NCBI GenBank assembly: GCA_025765595.1
Contig: JAIVFH010000033.1
Location: forward strand, 124,001 to 188,000
Source of the DNA: Obelidium mucronatum
Lineage: Eukaryota; Chytridiomycota; Chytridiomycetes; Chytridiales; Chytriomycetaceae
Direction of reading: 5' to 3'
Length of the DNA stretch: 64,000 nt
Position numbers and translations under genes: made by a program. The notes beneath the pieces are model-generated. The model had not been told where the DNA came from. It searched no databases and saw only the letters and a list, made by a program, of their open reading frames with translations. Below are positions 56,170 to 64,000 of the stretch, piece after piece (within the stretch, counting starts at the first letter, position 1; each line of letters starts with the position of its first letter).

Positions 56170-56394
56170 GGTCTATCTATAAATCTAATAGTGTTTTGGG
56201 AGTTCTTTTTCTTCAGGCTGTTTCACCATTTCAAAGGGGAAATCTCATTCCGTGAAACTGAATTGAAACAAAATATTGAAACAAAAACACACGGTGTTAT
56301 TATCAAAAAATTCCATCCCGTTGCCTAAAAGCAACAATGGGTTAATTGAATCAAAAGACACCAAGCCATCGCTTCTTTTATGAAACTAAAAACC

Positions 56395-59148
56395 TCAAAT
56401 TACAACCCCACAGATTTTTGCGACCTTACGAATGATATTTCCGTTGGTTTCATCTTCCTTCGATTCTTCAAGAATTCCCTTAAGAGCGGCCTCTTCGCCG
56501 TGAGTATCCAAAACCCTCGCCACGTTTGTTAAATCACTGACAACACCAACATCCATCGCTTCCACCACTTTAATAATATAGTCGACAGTCCGTCGCTAGC
56601 TGCCGAACACCAAAATGCCCCAACCGCACAATTCCAAGCACACGTTTCACAACCAGTTCCATACAACTTCGAGCCAATGAAGTGATCCAGAGATGAATAA
56701 TATCATCTTGTTCCAATCCTTTTCTTGACTTTTGATCACTAGCGACCTCTTCAGCTTCAGTGTCTTCAAAAATAAAATCAGCGGGTACTAAATTGGGCAA
56801 CCCACGAACTCCAAGTTCCAAAGCGGCTTCAATAAGGGTATCACCCAAGCCATCATCTCTGTTGCGATTATTGCTTGTGGTAGAAATGCTTAAATGCATA
56901 TCAAATCTCTGAGGAAGGGTCAACAATGATTCGCCAACACGCGTTATGAAAACACTTGGACTTAAACTAAATCGTGGAATGTCCGCCACGGATTTTCCGA
57001 TGTTGGTCGGGTCGACATCGAGGGTCCATAGGGGAAGAGTGCTAATAGACTCGGGGAGGTGCTTTCCAATGGGCCCAAATACCATTTGAAAAAGCACTGC
57101 TTGAGTTTGAGATGTGATGATTTCAAGATTGTGCGCTGAGTTCGTGAACAATGGGGAGGGCAGAGGAGGTGAGAACAATAAAAGTTGAAGTTTTGGGGTG
57201 TTGAGAGAAGACGATTCTAGCAGCGACAATGATGATTTGCTGGAGAATACGGGTGGTGTTTTGGATAAGTCCAAGATTGCTTGACTGACTGGAGAAGCCA
57301 GGTCCACAGATTTGCCAGCTTCGAGTCTTTTAGAAACTTCCATCACGGTCTTCAAGACATTGGCTTCTTGCCCACGAATTCCGTCGTGAATTGATTTGAT
57401 GACAGTCAAAAATTTGATCCCCAGCTCAAACGTAACCCATTCTTGGCCATCGTCCAATTTTGACGCCGTGAGTCCATATTCTTCATCATCGTCGTTTTCT
57501 TGTCCTTTTGCACCGGAAGTTCTGAAAGTAACTACGTTTGTACCTGAAACTGCAGGGGCGGCGGAATTCTCACTGCCACTGAGTGCGTTCAGATCGAAAA
57601 CTACACCCTCGACCCTTTTGACAACATTCACAAGAAACAAGTCCGCAGCTTCAATATATCCTTCAAATCCAAATCCAGCAGTAAAATCAACTGTTCTCGC
57701 GCAAGCAGTTTGTAAACTTTCAAAGACGCTCGGAAGAACATGATCAACAAGAACATCGAGCGTTAGTGTCAGTTTTCCAAGAGAGGTCATCGTCGGCGGA
57801 AGATATCTTGGGCTGGAAAATATTCCAGGAAGTGTTGAAGACAAATAGGAGGATTCCAGTTTGGCGTAAGTTTGGTGATAAGGGGAAAAAGTCTCAAGGA
57901 TGGGATAAGCCCAACCTGCCATGTCGAATTTAGACTGGATGAGTGGCGCTGGTACAAGAAGTTGAGTTGAAGATGGTTTTTTAACTACGATATGCTGAGA
58001 AGCGGTTGATTGAGGTGCCGGAATTATGTTGGAGTGAGATGCGAGTTCAATTTCGACGGTTGTGCACCAGGACACACAGGCTCGAAAACACTGGGAAATT
58101 ATAAGAACGAAAGAATTTTTCTGATTTGTTTTGAGACGGTCCAATGAGAAGCGAAGCGATGGTTTCAACGAATTGAAAGTTTGGTGAATCAATTTGACCA
58201 TATTAGCTACTGCATTGCCGGGAAATAACTCCTTTGCCCAACTAAAATCAGCAGTGAAAGTTAAACGTCGAAGTCAGCCTTGGAAATGAAACGTACTCAA
58301 GCTCATGTCTCAGCACCGATAAAAACGCATCCAGAAATTTCTGAAGGGAAAGCAAGAACACAGATGCATCATTCACATTGGCGGTGATAGCAGTGGCAGT
58401 TTTTAGGTTTCCGTCTGGCTCCATGATTGGCAGCGAACCCACAAGTTCCCTCCACAGAACCAACAAAGGAGCTTTAGTGGCCTTAAAATAAGCGGCAGCA
58501 AAATCGGTGGAGCGATTTATCTGTTCAAAGACAAGTTTCAGCTCAATTACTGTCTTGATATCCTTGTTAGCAAAAGCATTTGCAAGGGATGGGGATACTG
58601 CAGATTCAAGCTGGTTCTGCAATTGATGTAGCATAGATCTGCGGTCTTCATACTCTGGAGTGCCTTGGAGAAGAGCGAGGGAGCGCGTTGCTTCAGATAG
58701 ACGAAGGGCGGCTTTTGCAAAGTCTTTCGACTCAAAGAGCGGATCCATGTCCTGAGCCAGTAGAGTCCAATTTTCGGCATCTGGAAAGAAAGGTTTAACG
58801 CCAAATAGCGATGCATAGATCTCAGTAACCTCGCAAAGCCTCCCGTGCAGCCAACATCCGCCTGCGAATTTTATCTGCCAAAGACAACCGATCAAAGGCA
58901 TCGTTCTTACTGTGATTTCGCGTGCTTTCTTCGAGTTCTTTAAGTTCTTTGAGGTCATTTTTGGCGAGTGCCAAATCAACCGTCAGCAGAGGAAGTGTTG
59001 TTGTGGCTGTTGATATGTTTCTCTCGAGATCCTTCGCCAGCGTTAGAGCGGAAATGTTCCAGCGAGCAACGAGAGAATCCAAGTCGACAGGTGGCGTCTG
59101 TTGTAGCTGGGCATTTACCCATGCCTTTGTTTGTGTCAGTGTTGGCAT
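56395..59148 (-). CDS. COG7: Conserved oligomeric Golgi complex subunit 7 (one frame break)
   Basis: Three exons (59148-58830, 58780-58297, 58241-56395). COG is the tethering complex for retrograde vesicles at the Golgi. N-terminal heptad-rich helices (AKNDLKELKELEEST) lead to LLQGTPEYEDRR and LESAVSPSLANAF, which match the COG7 pattern, then WAKELFPGNAV. At about 56590 one extra base ends the frame after QLATD, while the conserved continuation (DYIIKVVEAMDV) is in the next register and runs to 56395. With that base discounted the three exons sum exactly to 882 residues. The break is probably a sequence error. Confidence 0.85.
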
Positions 59149-59224
59149 TACAGCTGATTTCAAAATAAATGGACACGAATCTCGTAAAGAGCAATGACCG
59201 TTTATTTCAAATTAAAAATTAAAA

Positions 59225-59560
59225 TCAAGAACAGGTACTTTGACACTGCCCCGACTTCTGTCCCGAAACCAAGTAACTTTGAGCAACTGCCACATTCTCC
59301 TTCACCATGACTTCATGACCATTGCGAACATCTCGCGTCTTCACAAGGGTGTGAATAAAAAAAGATTCCAGCTCATTGGATTCCACTGCTTCAGGCAGAT
59401 TCACTTCGTAGACAAACTCTTCAGTTCCAGGATTGTTTCCAAAATACCAAATGATGGCTTGAGTTGAAACCTTTGTCACGTGGGTCAACGTAGAAAGAAG
59501 ACTCTGAATGTTGGACAGTGATGTTGTACAGCAGCTTTCTGCCATCAGGTCAGACTGAAA
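59225..59560 (-). CDS. 3' part of an unidentified gene, cut off by transposon-rich DNA
   Basis: A frame ending at 59225 encodes about 75 plausible residues (for example IIWYFGNNPGTEEF and FFIHTLVKTRDVRNG). Just upstream, a different frame reads DGRKLLYNITVQHSES and then YVDPRDKG, which looks like the same protein displaced by one base near 59480. Beyond about 59560 the sequence changes character to repeats, so the 5' end seems lost or separated. No family recognised. The stop is 76 bp from the COG7 start on the same strand. Confidence 0.45.
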   Translation of the reverse strand, partial: FQSDLMAESCCTTSLSNIQSLLSTLTHVTKVSTQAIIWYFGNNPGTEEFVYEVNLPEAVESNELESFFIHTLVKTRDVRNGHEVMVKENVAVAQSYLVSGQKSGQCQSTCS

Positions 59561-61300
59561 TTAACCCCTTGACTCCCGGGATTTTTCAGAAAAGAGGAAA
59601 TTTTTTATTGCTTAACAAATCCAAGAGGATGACAACGTCCTGTCAGGCATGTGTCAGCCATATTCCTGCCCACAGCGGCATGTTACTCACAGCTAACCAC
59701 GTAAAAGACCTGTCATACCCATCATTAAAAGGTAACAGGGAATACTAAGGAACTGTCGATGCCTCACAACTGGTCAGACCTGGATGACTCCCAATACTCA
59801 GAAATTACAGACGCCAACAGTGACAACTTTCACTCAGATTAGAATGGACCTGATTACAAAGAGGACAAAGAAGCCCATTTATGTTGTGTATGCGGGGAAA
59901 CAGAAGAAAGTTCAAACTTCACTTTCAAGAACTTTGGCAGAGTAATGGTATGCCTGAAAACAGCGCAGCTTATCAGCCAGCGCTGCGTCATCTTTGAGAA
60001 TACCCCTTTTAGAGATCCATTTTTTTTTATGGTCCTCAGTGATACAGGGGCCTGGACAGGTACAGTATGCATTGTTCGTATCATAGGTCATCTGGGTACA
60101 AAACAACACTTAGCTCAGGAACTACGAAAGTTAACCTGATGGGGTCAACGGATTCAGATTTGCTTCTCACAAATCTTCTTATCTTGAAAGTTACAAGAAG
60201 TTTCCTTTCGTTTTGGGGGAGTGCAATGATATGGAACAGCTTTTTTTCTTGAAAAAAATTGGACCAAAACATGATCACCTTCCACCGCTTCAATCCTGCA
60301 TCATAGAACTGTATAACCTCATGAAGACAAAAGTTGGATTAAAAGTTCTTTGCTGCTTTAACTCTTGCTTTTGAATAGACCAATGATTGCAGGTCTTGCA
60401 TTGTACTCATGGATTTCTTGAGCACAATACTTCTTCCAGTTATTGCCACCCATAACACGTTGAATAAGAAACAGATCTTCACCAGTAAACTTAGGACTGC
60501 CTGGGATGGGACCAGTTGGGGCAGTATGGCAGCGTTGGAGGGGGCTTGGCGGCGGCGCCATAGACTTCCTGACGCAGAGATGATCCAAAGCATCCTAATC
60601 CCAATCAAAAGTCACATTGCCTCTGTTGATGTCAAGAAGTATAACCAGAACTTGTCATTGAAGGCTTTAGTCTATGAATGGTCAGTTGAAGGATTTCCAA
60701 ATCTTGTGAAATTGTATAGTGGAAGCCAATCAGAGCACCATCAAATTGATATTCACGTGCTCTCCAGCATATTTATGTGGCATGGGAGGGCTCTTATGGG
60801 CAGGTCCTTCAAGATTCAGAATCCCACTATCACGGTACTATGTGGCTGAAGCTGGATATGGGCTGAGAAGATAGGTCTGGTTTCATCATTGATTACCAGC
60901 CTGAGACGGAAAAAGGGGTTGGTGGTCAAGAAGAAGCAGTGGGTGGTGCAAGAGGTGGGGATCAAGATGCCAAGGCTTGGAGGGACTCAATTGCAGAGGC
61001 AATGTGGCGGAACTATCAGCATCGAGTGGGAAACAAATGAAATTTTTAGAAATTTTATAGAATAGGTGATTTCAAAGTTGCCATTTTTCAAAGACAACAA
61101 TTGAAGTCTTGTTGGCAAGAAAACTCACTTTTTTTGATCAAGGTCTCTTCAAAAAACTTTTCCTCCAATTTTTTCCTCGATTTCTTCAAAAAAACTGAGT
61201 TTTTTCTACTCAAACTACAAAACAGGAAGAGCTCCAGCTAATTCAGATGACACAGCACTTTTCTTTATTTTGTTTGATATAATACAGATCTACAACAACA
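59561..61300. other. Degenerate, transposon-like DNA of unknown family
   Basis: Coding-like stretches in several frames and both strands, each broken by stops: on the minus strand about 60080-59930 (CPGPCITEDHKKKW, then DDAALADKLRCFQAYH), and minus about 60540-60370 (SPKFTGEDLFLIQRVMGG, then EIHEYNARPAIIGLF). I cannot match them to a transposase family. No clean terminal repeats were found by eye. Confidence 0.4.
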
Positions 61301-62260
61301 ATCCTGATGATGTCAACTATCAACTGGCTTTTGGGATACAAACCTTGATATGGTTCAAGCAGAAAAAAAAAGCACCCTGTTCACCAGGCAGATTGAAATT
61401 ACAACCGCTGATCACCCTCAAACAAATGGCAGTGTGAGAAAGAGAGGTAAATCCATCTCTGATGTACAAGTGTCCTAGCAGCAGCTTGTCAATTGTGAGG
61501 ACAGCCTCAACTCCAGACAAAGCTCTGGACCTTGTGGCCAACGCGTCAACCCCTTTGAACACTCCTAAAAGACTAATGCAGTCAGCTTGCTAGAGGTATT
61601 AAAGAGCCAACCAGACTGGCCTTTTGTGCAGAAGAAGAAAGAACAAGAGCAAAAGAAGAAGGAGGCAGAGGAAAAGCAGGTGAAACAAGCTTAAGCAACA
61701 AATTACACCTGAGGACTTGGTATTCTTGGATTGCTGCAATATCAAGACTTATCGTCCTTCTCAAAAGATAGATAAAAACTTGGTCCTTCTAAAGTCAAAC
61801 GTGTCATCAACGCAGTAACCTTTGAGCTTGCCTTACCTTCAACCATGTGTATTCATCCAGTATTCCATGTGTCTTTGCTTCATCCCAAGACTAAGAAAAT
61901 TGGCGCCGCGTTTACCCAACCTCCGCCTCCACCAGTTATCGTGGACAACTGTGAAAAATGGGAAGTTCAAGAAATAAAAAATAAAGAAAAAAAACTTCAA
62001 TATTTAGTTCATTGGATGGGTTATTCTAACTCTGACTGCTCCTGGGAGCCTGCTGACAATGTTTCTGGTTCTGCTGAGTTGGTTTCTGAATTCCATGCCA
62101 AATATCCAGGACGCCTGGACCTGGTGCAATTGCTGCAAGTGTTTGCAATCACAAGAAAAGAAGGGGATGATATTAGCCAGAAGGGCACAATGGGTTGGTC
62201 AACAAACTCACTGGCAATGCTGCCAGCAAAGATGAGGAGGGTAGTCAAGAAAGATTAACA
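61300..62260 (+). pseudogene. Ty3/Gypsy pol relic: integrase end and chromodomain
   Basis: Around 61395-61430 a frame reads TADHPQTNGSV, the A-x-H-P-Q-T-x-G integrase signature. After several stops, about 61780-62258 encodes the typical Gypsy tail: VKRVINAVTFELALP, HPVFHVSLLHP, PPPVIVDNCEKWEVQEI, then the chromodomain YLVHWMGYSNSDCSWEP and ELVSEFHAKYPGR. The chromodomain part is an uninterrupted 137-codon frame; upstream is broken. It is unrelated in detail to the element at 13.3-24.7 kb. Confidence 0.8.
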
Positions 62261-62619
62261 AGCTTTCAAACAGATGTTGGAGCAGACGCAAATCATGCAG
62301 CATCCATTGCTAACGCCAGTTGAATAGTGGGTTTTCATCCTCCCAGCAAACAAGTGTGTTCTCACAGCCACATCCGTGCCACATCAAACACATCCCTCAT
62401 TTGCAAGTTCAAACTCAAATCAAGTTGCAGAACAGGAAACTTAAGAATCAGAAAATTGAAGTTATTTAATAAGCTTGGATTTTATTCATAATATAGCTTG
62501 TCTGCAAGCAATTGACGACAAGCTGCCATTGCATTTCTTTCTTCAACAAGTGTGGCATTCACATTGGAGGTAGTAATCGGAATAGGAGAGTGTAGTTTGC
62601 TTCTTGGTGTTCATAGTTG

Positions 62620-62790
62620 TCTCATGTATCCAAAAAAACAGAGTCTGCATGGCTTTTACAGATATTGTGAAGGATGGCACAGGCAAAGAAGACTTGCATG
62701 CTCATTTGGGGGAGGCTTTTTGAACAGTAATAGAATTCTCCATTGTTGCTTCAACGTCCCAAACGTTCTTTCAATGACCACTGCTCATTG
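62620..62790 (-). pseudogene. PIF/Harbinger-type (DDE_4) transposase relic
   Basis: On the minus strand the end of a Harbinger transposase is readable in two frames: VIERTFGTLKQQWRIL (the E-R-x-F-G-x-L-K-x-R/Q-W-R-I block), then, after a shift, FFACAILHNICKSH (the C-x-x-L-H-N motif). Stops follow. No terminal inverted repeat or 3-bp target duplication could be located by eye. Confidence 0.7.
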
Positions 62791-62793
62791 AAA

Positions 62794-63270
62794 TTTCAAA
62801 TGGAAAGTACGTACCTTTTTGCAATATACTAGTATTTTATCACAAACGCTGTCGCAAAAGAGGAAGTAGACGGGAGGTCTACAAGGGGGGTTGGGGTGCA
62901 CAGTCACTTGCTGTCCAGAATGTGAGCCGGGCCTAACTATACTGTTCTAAGAAATTGGGGAGAAGTAGTTGTTCGACAAAGTGTTAATTACAAAATACAT
63001 TCACATCAAAAAAAAAAAAATTATCGCAAACGCCGTCACTGCCAAAATAACATCAACGACTCAGCCAACCGGAAAGTAATGGAGGGCAGGCAAACACTGA
63101 GTTATTTTCAAATGGAAAGTACGTACCTTTTTGCAATAAACTCCTATTTTATCACAAACGCCGTCGCCGCCAAGGCAGGGGATTGTAAGTCTGGTTGGCA
63201 ATAACATCAACAACTCAGCCGACCAGAGTAATGGAGGGCAGGCAAACGCTGAGGCAAACGAAATTTTGTT
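62794..63270. repeat. Interspersed direct repeats (two alternating modules)
   Basis: Module A (TTCAAATGGAAAGTACGTAC and onward through ACAAACGCYGTCG) occurs at about 62794-62860 and 63107-63170. Module B (AATAACATCAACRACTCAGC onward through GGAGGGCAGGCAAACRCTGAG) occurs at about 63047-63101 and 63200-63254. Copies differ by a few bases. They look like fragments of one repeat family arranged in tandem. Confidence 0.75.
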
Positions 63271-64000
63271 CAAAAAAAATGGATAGGACTGGTGGGGCAG
63301 AAGCAAGGTGCAACAAACCCATCCACTCCGATTCCGGAACTCTTAAAACGACTGTAATGCAGCAAGTGGAAGGAGCTACCGCCGCAACAGGTAGTGCTGG
63401 GTCATATCTTTTGTTGCCCCCTTTTACTTACCTTTTTTACCAGCTCCCCAACAGCGACTTTGAAGGAGGACAAGACACTGGGTACAACACGCCCTCAAGA
63501 GAGCTGTGAGGCTTGCTGACGCCCCGAAGATGTTTGCACTTCTGTTGTGCTCAATAACGACAGCACCACTCTATCACATGCTTGGTATTACTGTTTTCCT
63601 GTGTTTGTTGTTTTGCATATGGGATTTTGACAGTGTGATTCAGGTTTGTCATGGATCCTGTGAAGTATACTGCTGTTCGACACCATTTGGCCAGGCTGTC
63701 AAACTTTGGCAATCAACCAAGTGTCGAAACGGAATGGAATTACTATGTCTGTGGAGAAAAGTACGAGACGGCATTTGGTGTTACTTTGCTTTTGCCGGTT
63801 TGAAGTTGATGTTTTTTGCGTTATTATTCAGGTGGACATCCACTATGACGCCAGCATAACCAAACCAAATGCATCAGTAAAGCAAGCCACACTGAGTGGC
63901 AAGTAATTTAGCTTGGAAGGGCACTTGAATCCTGAGTTGGCAGAGTGTATACCTGGACTTCGGCCATTGGTTGAAGAAACCCAGAGTGTTCATGGGGCAG
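63271..64000 (+). other. Unidentified sequence to window end, weakly coding-like
   Basis: From about 63650 one frame reads MDPVKYTAVRHHLARL and then ETEWNYYVCGEKYETAF. After a GT-rich stretch another reads VDIHYDASITKPNAS to a stop at 63906, and downstream GHLNPELAECIPGLRPL. These may be exons or transposon fragments; there is no recognised family, and the window ends inside the region. Confidence 0.3.

Overview
The window looks like nuclear DNA of an early-diverging, probably chytrid-type, fungus. Nearly every host gene is broken by short GT-AG introns (about 50-110 nt). The content mixes fungal families (Nha1-type antiporter, RTA1-like membrane protein, an Agd3-like secreted polysaccharide deacetylase, 1-Cys peroxiredoxin, Qcr8) with genes more familiar from animals (SAMHD1 phosphohydrolase, tyrosyl-tRNA synthetase with an EMAPII tail, a class C receptor with a periplasmic-binding-like ectodomain). 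The lineage is an inference from gene content; no rRNA is present to settle it.

Layout. 1-13.2 kb: compact housekeeping block (end of an unknown gene, Na+/H+ antiporter, tRNA-Gly, decayed ankyrin gene, damaged short-chain dehydrogenase, unknown coiled-coil protein, class III alcohol dehydrogenase, YKT6, tyrosyl-tRNA synthetase, RTA1-like). 13.3-24.7 kb: an 11.4-kb Ty3/Gypsy-like LTR retrotransposon with apparently identical 971-bp LTRs, inserted in an ankyrin-repeat relic. It has lost protease and reverse transcriptase but keeps an intact-looking AP-endonuclease-type (EEP) domain between RNase H and integrase, which is the most unusual object in the window. 24.7-28.1 kb: relics, a second identical tRNA-Gly and a ~900-bp tandem duplication reaching to 8 bp before PRMT5. 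28.1-35.2 kb: PRMT5, peroxiredoxin, class C receptor, GFA-domain protein. 35.4-42.5 kb: aconitase, SAMHD1 and QCR8 closely packed head-to-tail on the minus strand, with BioF diverging from aconitase. 42.5-59.2 kb: Agd3-like deacetylase, group II PLP decarboxylase, GPI8, PPR protein, DJ-1/PfpI protein, thiolase, repetitive secreted Pro/Thr-rich protein, COG7. 59.2-64 kb: a truncated unknown gene followed by a transposon graveyard (chromodomain integrase end of another Gypsy element, Harbinger-like transposase relic, short direct repeats).

Functional themes are general metabolism and membrane traffic (YKT6, COG7, GPI8), mitochondrial energy metabolism (aconitase, QCR8), and C2/biotin/formaldehyde chemistry (thiolase, BioF, class III ADH, GFA). 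There is no obvious biosynthetic cluster. Several otherwise well-conserved genes carry one single-base frame break each (GFA, thiolase, Pro/Thr-rich protein, COG7). That pattern fits residual assembly indels better than independent gene death. Exon coordinates were read by eye from splice signals and frame arithmetic and may be off by a base.
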